Shown one piece after another: positions 48,748 through 56,901 of a stretch of DNA of 64,000 nucleotides; position 1 is the first letter of the stretch, and every line of letters starts with the position of its first letter. The notes below the pieces were generated by a model. That model ran no database searches. It was not told where the DNA came from and was given only the letters and a program-made list of their open reading frames with translations. Where the stretch lies: assembly GCA_964503315.1 (NCBI GenBank), contig CAZCZL010000002.1, positions 124,001 through 188,000 on the forward strand, read 5' to 3'. Both the position numbers and the translations under genes were made by a program. This DNA comes from FEB-12 sp964503315 (GTDB lineage: Bacteria; Zixibacteria; MSB-5A5; GN15; FEB-12).

Positions 48748-51081
48748 CTATTTGCCGATCATCCAATTCGCGTTCAATGACTCAAGCTGGCCCTGCAAAT
48801 ACGTGCTGTCAGCATTGAGCGAGGCAAGGACATCTTCCATCGCATAGAATTTCGCGAGGAGGGAATCCCGACGTGTCGTCAGGCGGTCCTCGTAGTCGCT
48901 GATACGATCCTCAAGATTTTTGAGCTGCGATTCGTATCCTTTGATGCGACGGTCGACCAATCCGGTTCCGGACGCGGTCAGGCCATCGATCAGGTCATTC
49001 ATTTTGGCGGCCACGCCCTTGGCAAGCGTGATGCTTCCCTCCGCCCCTGAAAGCAGTTCCCGTTCGCCAAGCGTAACGCGGATCTTCAAGCCGTCAGTGG
49101 ACTTATTTCCTTCTTTGCCTGTAAGGATCTGGCCCGAACCGGTGGCCAGTTCGCCATTGATGGTACCGGCGACATCAAGCCCGTTTTGCGAGAAGCCGTT
49201 GGCGAGTCCAAGTATGGAGGTGGCGGGGCTGGCGACCGCAGGGATGACATTTACCTTGGAGGTAGAGCCGTAGGTCGAACTATGGAACTGCAGATAACCT
49301 GTGCCGGGAGCAGCACTGACCCATGAAACGGACAGACCGCGACTGCCGATCTTGGCGTCGGCATCGATTCGGGCCTGCAGTTCGGCGACCAGTTCCTCGG
49401 AAGATTGATAAGTCTTCTCGCTTAGAACTATTTCGTTGGACTCCAAACCGTCCACTGAGAGTTTTATCCGATTATTGGCGGAGGTCAGGGTGAGCGGTGT
49501 GACTCCGGGTTCGGTAATCAGACCCGCCTGGAACCGCCCCTGAGTTGCCGCCTGGGTGATATCGATATCAAACTTCTCGCCCACCTTGGACTTCGAGCCT
49601 GAGGAGACAAACTCAAACTTGTCGGTAGAGGTAGTACCGGAACTGGTGAAGACGTTGATCACATTATCAATGTTCTCACGCAGAGCCGCTTCGAGTTTCG
49701 CGGAGTCCTTGATATACAGTTGGCCGTCAGATCCGGTGCGAACGCCAATAGACAGGAGCTGACTGTATTGTCCGGACAATCCGGCCAGACGTTGGGAAAG
49801 CAACCCACGCATCGACGCCTGGATCGATTGGAGCGAATATTCAGTGAAGAGTACACCAGACTCTTTGGTTTCGGTGTTGTAGGTCCCCTGGTCGTTTATG
49901 AAGTCATTGACGTCATTGTATGCCTCAATGAAATCACCGATGGCTGACTTGATGGCATCTATATCTACTTTCGCATCGATGTTCACACTGCTGTCGACTG
50001 GAGTGGCCTTTTTGACATTTATTGAGAGACCTCCTATCACCTCCGTGAAAGTATTGGTGGACGAGGTCACCGTGATCGGTGAGCCGGTCCCGCCGGTCGA
50101 ACCGACAGAGATCTGAGCATCGGAGGCTTCTTGAAGAAGCGGCGCGAAGGTTTGGACCTGGAATTTGTCGCCGCCATGAATGACACCGCCGGAAAGCGTA
50201 AGCTTCATGCCGTCCGCGCCAGTCCCGACGAGGGATACTTCGGCGTCGGCTTCCGACACAATGATGGTTCCGCTGTTGGTGCCATCTGTCCAGTTGAGCG
50301 TAATATTGTCATTACCGACTGTCTGGGCTCCGGAACCCGCGACCGTAAAAGTATAGGTCTTGTTCTGAGTTCCCGTATAGGCTGTGGATGGGCCAAGCGC
50401 GATCGCCGAGGTCGAGGCCGTATTGCGGCTGACCTGCTCTACTGCGTCTATCGTGGCGCTGGAGAAATTCAGGTTTCGCGAACCGGTAAGGTTCGAAGAA
50501 ATATTTATGCGATTTACCGCGCCGGTGTTATTGCCGGTCAGGACCAGACGGTAGGGGTTCGATTTTGAACCGTCGTTAACAATGGTCGCGGTGACACCAA
50601 CCGCGGCGTCATTGATAGCTTTTTTAATTCCGGTAAGTGAGTTATTGCTTGAATCGATCGTGATCGTTTTGCTGGAGCCGTCGCCAACCGCGATGGTTAT
50701 GGTACCGGTCCCCAGCGAGGCGATAGACTGATCGGAGAATCCCTGGCTGGCGATCTGGTGGTTGCGGGCAACCGCGAGAACGCGGATATCGTACGAGCCT
50801 TCAGAGACCCGTCCATTGGCCGCGGCAGTCAGGTAATCTTCATCGGAGACATTTACTGAGTATTTCTGGAAGGCGGCCTTTTGAGCCATTTTCAGAGACG
50901 ACGAATTCAAAGCGAGCAGTTTTGCCTGAAACGCTTTGAATGTCGTGATGATATTGGTAGTCTCCTGTTGCTGGACTTGCAGCAACGTGACCGGGCGGCG
51001 TTCGACCGCCATAATGGAATCGACGATCTCGGTAGTTTTTAGTCCGGAGACGATGCCGTCGATGGATGAAAGGCCTGCCAT
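48748..51081 (-). CDS. fliD: Flagellar filament cap protein FliD
   Basis: A 777-residue cap and adhesin protein. The N-terminus (SIDGIVSGLKTTEIVDSIMA) and the C-terminal coiled coil (RIKGYESQLKNLEDRISDYE) are typical FliD ends. The middle contains flagellin-hook IN-type segments and is longer than in E. coli (about 470). It follows fliC after a hairpin. Confidence 0.93.
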   Translation of the reverse strand: MAGLSSIDGIVSGLKTTEIVDSIMAVERRPVTLLQVQQQETTNIITTFKAFQAKLLALNSSSLKMAQKAAFQKYSVNVSDEDYLTAAANGRVSEGSYDIRVLAVARNHQIASQGFSDQSIASLGTGTITIAVGDGSSKTITIDSSNNSLTGIKKAINDAAVGVTATIVNDGSKSNPYRLVLTGNNTGAVNRINISSNLTGSRNLNFSSATIDAVEQVSRNTASTSAIALGPSTAYTGTQNKTYTFTVAGSGAQTVGNDNITLNWTDGTNSGTIIVSEADAEVSLVGTGADGMKLTLSGGVIHGGDKFQVQTFAPLLQEASDAQISVGSTGGTGSPITVTSSTNTFTEVIGGLSINVKKATPVDSSVNIDAKVDIDAIKSAIGDFIEAYNDVNDFINDQGTYNTETKESGVLFTEYSLQSIQASMRGLLSQRLAGLSGQYSQLLSIGVRTGSDGQLYIKDSAKLEAALRENIDNVINVFTSSGTTSTDKFEFVSSGSKSKVGEKFDIDITQAATQGRFQAGLITEPGVTPLTLTSANNRIKLSVDGLESNEIVLSEKTYQSSEELVAELQARIDADAKIGSRGLSVSWVSAAPGTGYLQFHSSTYGSTSKVNVIPAVASPATSILGLANGFSQNGLDVAGTINGELATGSGQILTGKEGNKSTDGLKIRVTLGERELLSGAEGSITLAKGVAAKMNDLIDGLTASGTGLVDRRIKGYESQLKNLEDRISDYEDRLTTRRDSLLAKFYAMEDVLASLNADSTYLQGQLESLNANWMIGK

Positions 51082-51137
51082 GTTACTCCTGTACGCGGTG
51101 AGACTTCACTGTCTGTTCTTCACCTCGATTAAAGTCC

Positions 51138-51163
51138 CCGAGGGAGGACGGATCCTCCCTCGG
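51138..51163 (-). terminator. Hairpin after fliC
   Basis: A perfect 11-bp stem (CCGAGGGAGGA with TCCTCCCTCGG) and a four-base loop lie 14 bases after the fliC stop, followed on the minus strand by GGACTTTAAT. It likely protects or ends the abundant flagellin message, with some read-through into fliD. Confidence 0.75.
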
Positions 51164-51176
51164 AGTGAATCGACTA

Positions 51177-53357
51177 TTACTGAAAGAGCGACAGAACCAC
51201 CTGCGGCATCTGGTTGGCCTGCGCCAGCATGGCGGTACCGGCCTGAACCAGAATCTGATTCTTGGTGAATTCTGACATTTCTTCAGCCATATCCGTATCA
51301 CGGATCTGCGACTCGGACGCCGTCAGGTTCTGAGCGGCGATACGAAGGTTGCGCAGGTTGGATTCCAGAGTGTTTTTCTGGAAGCTACCGAGCGTACCAC
51401 GAGTCGTGGAGACCTCATTGATAGCGGCATCAATGATCGACTGGGCATCCTGGGCGCCCTGGACGGTCGTCACGTCGATGGTCGACAGCGACGCGAACAT
51501 GTTGCCCGGAAGACCCTTGCCCATTGAACCGGCGGCCATATTGCGGATGGCGATAGCCGCGGTCTGACCAACGTTGGCGCCGATCTGGAAGACCAGCGAT
51601 TCGTCGGTGTTGTTGATCGTTTCCGTGCCGCCCTGGGAGGTCAGCGCGTAGTTCACGATGAGGGACTGCGAACGGTCAGCGTTGAACACGGTCGTGTTCA
51701 CACCGGCGGAGACGGAGGTCGCCGCGCCACCATCGAGACGGACGTCATACTTCGCGGCCTTGACGTCGAGAAGCAGGTTGCCCAGCTTCACGCCGTTGAG
51801 CGCGGTGTTGACGGTCATCTGGAGAGTGCCCTGGCCAGCAGAACCATCGGCCTTGTTCTTCAAAGCGATGTCGCTGGTGTTGCCATACTTGACCTTGTTG
51901 ATCGCGTTGGTGTAGCCGTCAAAGTTCACCAGAGCGTCGGTACCGGTGTTGGCCAGCGTGTCAGCGGTGAGCTTCAACACGTTGAGGATGTTACCGGCAG
52001 CCGGGGTCGCGTCATTCAACTTGATCGAATAAGCAGAGCCTTCGTCCTGAGTCGCGAACTGGATATAGTTGCTGTTGACCAGCGAAGCCACGATGTCAGA
52101 CGGGGCGCCGTTCTTCACGGTGCCGAACGCAGCGGTGAGACCGGTGGTCGCGTCGCCGTTGATGGCCGCAACCAATGCGCTCAAGCTGCTGTAGCTGCCT
52201 TCGTGGATAGTCGCCGTGGCAGTCACGTTCGAGTTCTTCTCGGTGTTGACCGTGAAACTGATCGAATCGTTGGATTCGCCGCGGGAGGACTGGCCAGTCG
52301 TAAAATCAAAGTAAGCGGTAGTCGCGTTCGTGGTCGAATCCTCAACCTTCACCGAATACTGGGCGCCAGCGTTGGCGGATTCGATGATCAGGTTGTTGGA
52401 GGACGCGCGGACGGTCACCTTGCCGGCGAGCGCAGAGTTCAAGTTGATCTGCGTCTGCAGGGAGGTGGCGACGTCGGCCCGGGTGGCGCCGGCGGCAACG
52501 TCAAAGGTCAACGTCTGGTTACCGGTCGGGGACTCACCGTTCTCCTGATAGTTCAGGACGACGGTGTAGCTGCCGGCATGGGCGGCGAGAGCCGCGCCGT
52601 TGACAGTGGCGCTGTTGTTGATGCGGGCCACGGCGGCCGTGGTGGCGATGCTCAGGTTGTTACCGAATGCATCGGCCAGACTGACTGAACTCGAGGTCTT
52701 CTTGGCAACGTCTGAAGCCTGGACGACGTCGATCTGATGGATCTTCTCGGTGAGATTGTACGGATCGCCATCGGTGTTCTTCAGGCTGAGGCCCAGCGAC
52801 GTGGTGTTCAGGGTCGCGGTGGAGTCAGCGGTCTTGGTCGCGCTGACGGAATGGAGGCCGGTCCGCAGGTTGGACTGCTTCACAGTCAAACCGGAGGTGT
52901 TGGCCGTGGTGATGGTCGCGATGTTGTCTTTCGTGCCATCAAGCAGCTTCTTCGTACCGAACTGGGTATTGGCAGCGATACGGTCGATGGTCTTGATCGC
53001 ATTGGCGATTTCGGCCTGGTCGGCAGCAAGCTGGTCGGCATCGTTGAAGCCTTCGTTGGCGGCGTGAATGGCCAGTTCTCTCATCGAGATCAGCAGGTTG
53101 TTGATCTCGGTCAGAGCGCCTTCAGCCGTCTGGATCATGCTGATCGAACCTTCAGAGTTCTGGATCGCACGATTGAGGCCGGCGATCTGAGCGCGGAACT
53201 GCTCACTGATCACCAGGCCGGCCGGGTCGTCGGACGCGGCGTTGATGCGGAAACCGGAAGACAGTTTCTGCATCGACTTGGTCAACGACTCGTTAGTCAG
53301 TTTCAAGTTGCGGTTGCCATTCAGGGCCGCAAGGTTGTGGTTAATGCGAAGTGACAT
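51177..53357 (-). CDS. fliC: Flagellin
   Basis: A 726-residue flagellin. The conserved N-terminal D0/D1 (MSLRINHNLAALNGNRNL, SSGFRINAASDDPAGLVISE) and C-terminal D1/D0 (IDAAINEVSTTRGTLGSFQ, MLAQANQMPQVVLSLFQ) are intact. The roughly 500-residue centre is variable and rich in serine, threonine and asparagine, the kind of surface that is often O-glycosylated. It has a perfect AAGGAGGA site and a long leader with a sigma28 promoter and CsrA-type hairpin. No cysteine is visible. Confidence 0.96.
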   Translation of the reverse strand: MSLRINHNLAALNGNRNLKLTNESLTKSMQKLSSGFRINAASDDPAGLVISEQFRAQIAGLNRAIQNSEGSISMIQTAEGALTEINNLLISMRELAIHAANEGFNDADQLAADQAEIANAIKTIDRIAANTQFGTKKLLDGTKDNIATITTANTSGLTVKQSNLRTGLHSVSATKTADSTATLNTTSLGLSLKNTDGDPYNLTEKIHQIDVVQASDVAKKTSSSVSLADAFGNNLSIATTAAVARINNSATVNGAALAAHAGSYTVVLNYQENGESPTGNQTLTFDVAAGATRADVATSLQTQINLNSALAGKVTVRASSNNLIIESANAGAQYSVKVEDSTTNATTAYFDFTTGQSSRGESNDSISFTVNTEKNSNVTATATIHEGSYSSLSALVAAINGDATTGLTAAFGTVKNGAPSDIVASLVNSNYIQFATQDEGSAYSIKLNDATPAAGNILNVLKLTADTLANTGTDALVNFDGYTNAINKVKYGNTSDIALKNKADGSAGQGTLQMTVNTALNGVKLGNLLLDVKAAKYDVRLDGGAATSVSAGVNTTVFNADRSQSLIVNYALTSQGGTETINNTDESLVFQIGANVGQTAAIAIRNMAAGSMGKGLPGNMFASLSTIDVTTVQGAQDAQSIIDAAINEVSTTRGTLGSFQKNTLESNLRNLRIAAQNLTASESQIRDTDMAEEMSEFTKNQILVQAGTAMLAQANQMPQVVLSLFQ

Positions 53358-53365
53358 TTGTCGAC

Positions 53366-53399
53366 TCCTCCTTGAAAATATTAAGGTTTCCTTACCTTA
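53366..53399 (-). promoter_or_regulatory. Putative CsrA-binding leader of fliC
   Basis: On the minus strand TAAGGT-AAGGAA-ACCTTA (53399-53382) forms a 6-bp hairpin with GGA in its loop. About 20 bases on, the Shine-Dalgarno AAGGAGGA (53373-53366) offers a second GGA site. The arrangement is that of the two CsrA sites in the B. subtilis hag leader. Confidence 0.6.
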
Positions 53400-53555
53400 G
53401 GTTCATTCAGTTGTCGAGTGAATCTGTCACTTCCGATGTATTCAACAATGGGGCAATCGATCCGATTTGCGCCCGGTACGCACGTGGTGGTAGGCCCTCC
53501 TTTTAATGTGTCCCTCATGGTTACAATGGGGTTAAAGCCCTTTCTCATACCCTCA

Positions 53556-53582
53556 GCATCGGCAAATCCTTACTAAACTTTA
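53556..53582 (-). promoter_or_regulatory. sigma28 promoter of fliC
   Basis: TAAAGTTT (8/8), an 11-base spacer and GCCGATGC (6/8) on the minus strand. The -35 box overlaps the stop codon of the upstream glycosyltransferase gene. Transcription would start near 53549, leaving a leader of about 190 bases. Confidence 0.85.
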
Positions 53583-56290
53583 CTTTTGGCATTTGAGATT
53601 TCGGGCATTTTGGAGGAGCTGGAGATGTCAGCCAGTCTCTTTTCCGCGGGAGCGAAACCAGGGTCTAACTGCAGAATGCGTCGGTAACCGAGAATAGCGG
53701 AATCTTTATGTCCCAGAGCAAGATAACAGTCAGAGAGTCGACACAGTGCCGTAACATCGGTCGGATATTTCTGGAGGTACATTTCATAACTGCTCAGAGC
53801 ATCCTTGTGCCTGCCTGAGGCAACCAGAAGGTCGCCGATAACATGATACAGTTCAATCTGTTGCGGGTCAAACTCCAAGCATCGCTGCAAGATTACAATC
53901 GACTCATCGGTCTTCTCTTGAATGGCCAGAGTGAGGCCGAAATTTCGCGTCGCTGGGGCCATCCGAGGATGCAAATCGAGCGCCTTGCGGTAGGCGGTCT
54001 CCGCCTCAGCAAACTTCTGGAGACGGTAATAGCAATTCCCCAAGTCGTTCTGCATTTCCGCGGTAAGCGAATGACGTGAGGCGAAATCTGTATAGACCTC
54101 AATTGCCCGCGGCACCTGGCCCGCCTGTATGAGGGCCGTGGCCAGTTTGGCAGTGAGCCCTATTGAATCGCGATTGGCAGAATACCCCTTTTCCAGAACG
54201 GTCACTACTTCGTCGAATCGTCCTGAGGCCGAATACAGATCCGCGAGCGCCTCGAGTAGTTGGGAGTTAGACGGCGAGATTTTGAGGCCACGCCGTAGTG
54301 TAGACTCCGCCTTCTGCGCCTCTCCCCTCTCTACATAGAGTTGAGCGAGTCGCGTGCAGATGTCGGGAGAAGCCTGGCCATGTTCAACCACTCTTTGCAA
54401 GCAGTCCTCCGCTTCGCTGTGGTGACCTTCGGCGAGGAGCAAACGACCAAGATTCAGATTGGCACCGGCATATTCCACATTAATTGACAGGACCTGACGA
54501 TAGTAACGTTTGGCTGTGTCTATATCCCCGCGCATTTCGGCCATGGCCCCGAGGTTGAAGAGGGCATCAGTGCGGGCATTCAGGTGCACGAGAATGATAT
54601 TCTCGAGTTCTTTGGATGGATCATACGCGGCCTGCGTCGTCAGATATTTCTCGAAATAAAAAGTCGCCTTGGAAAGATCGTTTCTCTTGAAGTAAAGGTA
54701 CCCTCTCAGCAGGATAGGATCGAGATAATCGGGTTTGGCATCAAGCGCACGCTGGCTGTACTCGAGTGCCTGATCATAGTTTCCCAGGTAGTAGTGCGTC
54801 CAGGCCAACTGGTCGAGGCACATGAGGTGAATGTGCCGGTTGGTTGCGTTATCGGCCTGCGTCAATTCGACCGCGCGACTTGCCGCGTTCAGTATGAGAG
54901 GGGCATATTCCTTCTGAAATCCATCCGGGGTGGAGCGCAAGAGTTGGGCGTAGTTAAACAGCGCAAACGCGTTGTCCGGATTCTCAGCCAGTTGCTTCTC
55001 AAGTAGGGTTTTGGTCCTGATAGTCTTCGCCTTCATCTTCTCACGAGATAGTCCATAGCCGAGATGCTTGATGCGGACTCCCGTCCTAATGTAGCGGGCT
55101 GTCTCCGGGACGCACAGTTGGTTATGCACTATCCCTTCATAATGGACATTCAGCGAACGACGGAAGAACCGGTGCGAAGGGAGAAAAACGACGACATCCT
55201 TGAACTCTTCATAGACGTTGTAGACATTCGTGGTGACGACATCGCCATCGGGCTGATTGACTGCTGCGATGATCTGTGGAATATCTTCGGCGTAAACGCG
55301 TTCGTCAGCATCGATAATGAACAGCCAGTCCTTGGTAGCATACTGCAGGGATTGATTGCGGGCCTTGGAGAAGCTTCCTTCCCAGGGGTGTTCGTACACT
55401 TTGGCACCATAAGACCTGGCGATCTCCATAGTCCGATCGGTTGAGCCGGTATCGACGACGATCAGCTCATCAACCCAGGAGCGTATGGAGTCGAGACAGC
55501 CGGGCAAAAGCTCTTCTTCGTTCTTCACGATCAAGCAAGCCGAGATAGTTGCCTTGTTGGCCAGTGCGCCTGCCAACATACGAAGCTCCTGCACCTGCGC
55601 GCAGTTCCTAATACCGGCGTCAATGATCTCACGCGCCTTCTCTGTTTCATTCTGTCGAATGTGGAGGTTGGCGAGATTGAGATATGCGTGGTGCGCCTTC
55701 GGATCCGCTTCAATGGATGCGGAAAGCGCCTGGGTAGCGTCCTCCATCCTCTGTAGTTCGATCAAGCAAAGTCCCCTGAAATTGAGCAGGAGGGCTTTTT
55801 GTCGCTGGGTGCCATTGAACGGCCGGTTGGCAAGTTGTTCAGGGTCTGTAGTGTTCAATATCCTGAAGTACTCGTCTGCGGAATCGCAGGCGGCCTGGAA
55901 GCTTCGTAATGACATACGAACGTAGGTCAAGCCATAGTGGAAATCCAGTGCCTCAGGAAAGAGCTTGTGACCGCGGTCAAGATGATGTTCCGCTTCGGAC
56001 CAGCGGCGTTCGTGGGCATAACCAAACCCAAGGAGTCGGTCGAACTGGCCGCAGGTCAGTTTGTCTTCAAATGGGTATCGAATCTCATACGGGCTGAGCA
56101 GGTTGACGATCTCTTTCTCGCGTCCTGCATTGTTGAATTTCTCGGCAAGCTCAAGAGCTTCCGCGAAATCCCGGATGCTTTGCTCGGCCGCTATCCTGGC
56201 AAGGCCCGATGCTCCGGAAAGAGTATCGACTGTTTGTTTACGGGAGGCGGTGTGCGAATGTGGTCGGCGATGTTGTCTTTTCGAGCTCAT
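53573..56290 (-). CDS. TPR-GT2-TPR protein, probable flagellin glycosyltransferase
   Basis: A 905-residue cytoplasmic protein. About residues 45-245 are TPR-like repeats, about 250-400 a family 2 glycosyltransferase (ISACLIVKNEEELLPGCLDS, VVDTGSTDRTMEIA, the DxD-type LFIIDADERVY, HRFFRRSLNVHYEGIVHN), and about 440-890 a long TPR array with canonical units (YAGANLNLGRLLLAEGHHSE). The GT2 part resembles the WaaE/SunS-like group. It is encoded directly before fliC and after fliW, and the fliC promoter begins in its last codons. TPR-linked glycosyltransferases often modify proteins, so flagellin is the likely acceptor; this is inference. Confidence 0.82.
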   Translation of the reverse strand: MSSKRQHRRPHSHTASRKQTVDTLSGASGLARIAAEQSIRDFAEALELAEKFNNAGREKEIVNLLSPYEIRYPFEDKLTCGQFDRLLGFGYAHERRWSEAEHHLDRGHKLFPEALDFHYGLTYVRMSLRSFQAACDSADEYFRILNTTDPEQLANRPFNGTQRQKALLLNFRGLCLIELQRMEDATQALSASIEADPKAHHAYLNLANLHIRQNETEKAREIIDAGIRNCAQVQELRMLAGALANKATISACLIVKNEEELLPGCLDSIRSWVDELIVVDTGSTDRTMEIARSYGAKVYEHPWEGSFSKARNQSLQYATKDWLFIIDADERVYAEDIPQIIAAVNQPDGDVVTTNVYNVYEEFKDVVVFLPSHRFFRRSLNVHYEGIVHNQLCVPETARYIRTGVRIKHLGYGLSREKMKAKTIRTKTLLEKQLAENPDNAFALFNYAQLLRSTPDGFQKEYAPLILNAASRAVELTQADNATNRHIHLMCLDQLAWTHYYLGNYDQALEYSQRALDAKPDYLDPILLRGYLYFKRNDLSKATFYFEKYLTTQAAYDPSKELENIILVHLNARTDALFNLGAMAEMRGDIDTAKRYYRQVLSINVEYAGANLNLGRLLLAEGHHSEAEDCLQRVVEHGQASPDICTRLAQLYVERGEAQKAESTLRRGLKISPSNSQLLEALADLYSASGRFDEVVTVLEKGYSANRDSIGLTAKLATALIQAGQVPRAIEVYTDFASRHSLTAEMQNDLGNCYYRLQKFAEAETAYRKALDLHPRMAPATRNFGLTLAIQEKTDESIVILQRCLEFDPQQIELYHVIGDLLVASGRHKDALSSYEMYLQKYPTDVTALCRLSDCYLALGHKDSAILGYRRILQLDPGFAPAEKRLADISSSSKMPEISNAKSKV

Positions 56291-56347
56291 GGTGCACTCC
56301 TATGCGATCCCGAGAACCTGGTCGTCTGCAACTTTTCACTAAATAGA

Positions 56348-56373
56348 AAGACATTACACGTTCGTAATGTCTT
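56348..56373 (-). terminator. 10-bp dyad between fliW and the TPR-GT2 gene
   Basis: AAGACATTAC and GTAATGTCTT flank a six-base spacer. On the minus strand it is followed by TCTATTT. It may end the flg-fliW transcript; its high AT content also fits a protein-binding operator. Confidence 0.45.
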
Positions 56374-56400
56374 ACGGTACTTTTCGCGTAATGAACGCAC

Positions 56401-56877
56401 TCAGGCAGTCACCAAACTGCCCTGTTCCACGCGTCTTTGCGGCGCGTCGAGCGTTTCCAGAAGAAGGTGACGCACCTGATATTGAGAGTTCACCAGCACC
56501 AACTGCTTGGCCAGGTTATTCTCGGTGTTGATCAGGACCGGGCCTTGCAAGTTGATCGAGATCTGGCGCGGATCGGGTGGGACGGTGACGATGACGTACG
56601 TCTCAACCGACTCTGTTTTGGCGATGCGAAGCTCCGCTATCTCCTTCGGATTGACTTCAATGCGATACCGTGGATAGAACACGAGCGGATTGACGACCAG
56701 GAACGATATTGCGGGATCCTCGGTCGACTGCATACAAAGGAACGGAGCCAACTCGGCGAGCTCAACCAGACAGAAGGTCTTGAGGTGCTCGAAACCGAGA
56801 ATTGGTCGTTCCATGTAAATGATCTTGTCTTCCGGAACGTCCAGTGTCCCGAATCGGAGGCTTTCTACTACGCTCAT
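56401..56877 (-). CDS. fliW: Flagellar assembly factor FliW
   Basis: A 158-residue protein that binds flagellin and, when free, blocks CsrA. Family motifs are LRFGTLDVPEDKIIYMERPI with GFEHLK, SFLVVNPLVFYPRYRIEV and NLQGPVLINTENNLAKQLVL. It lies between flgL and the TPR-GT2 gene, 2 kb from csrA, and fits a FliW-CsrA-FliC control circuit. Confidence 0.95.
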   Translation of the reverse strand: MSVVESLRFGTLDVPEDKIIYMERPILGFEHLKTFCLVELAELAPFLCMQSTEDPAISFLVVNPLVFYPRYRIEVNPKEIAELRIAKTESVETYVIVTVPPDPRQISINLQGPVLINTENNLAKQLVLVNSQYQVRHLLLETLDAPQRRVEQGSLVTA

Positions 56878-56901
56878 AATGCTATCCTTGGGAGGCTCCT
56901 A

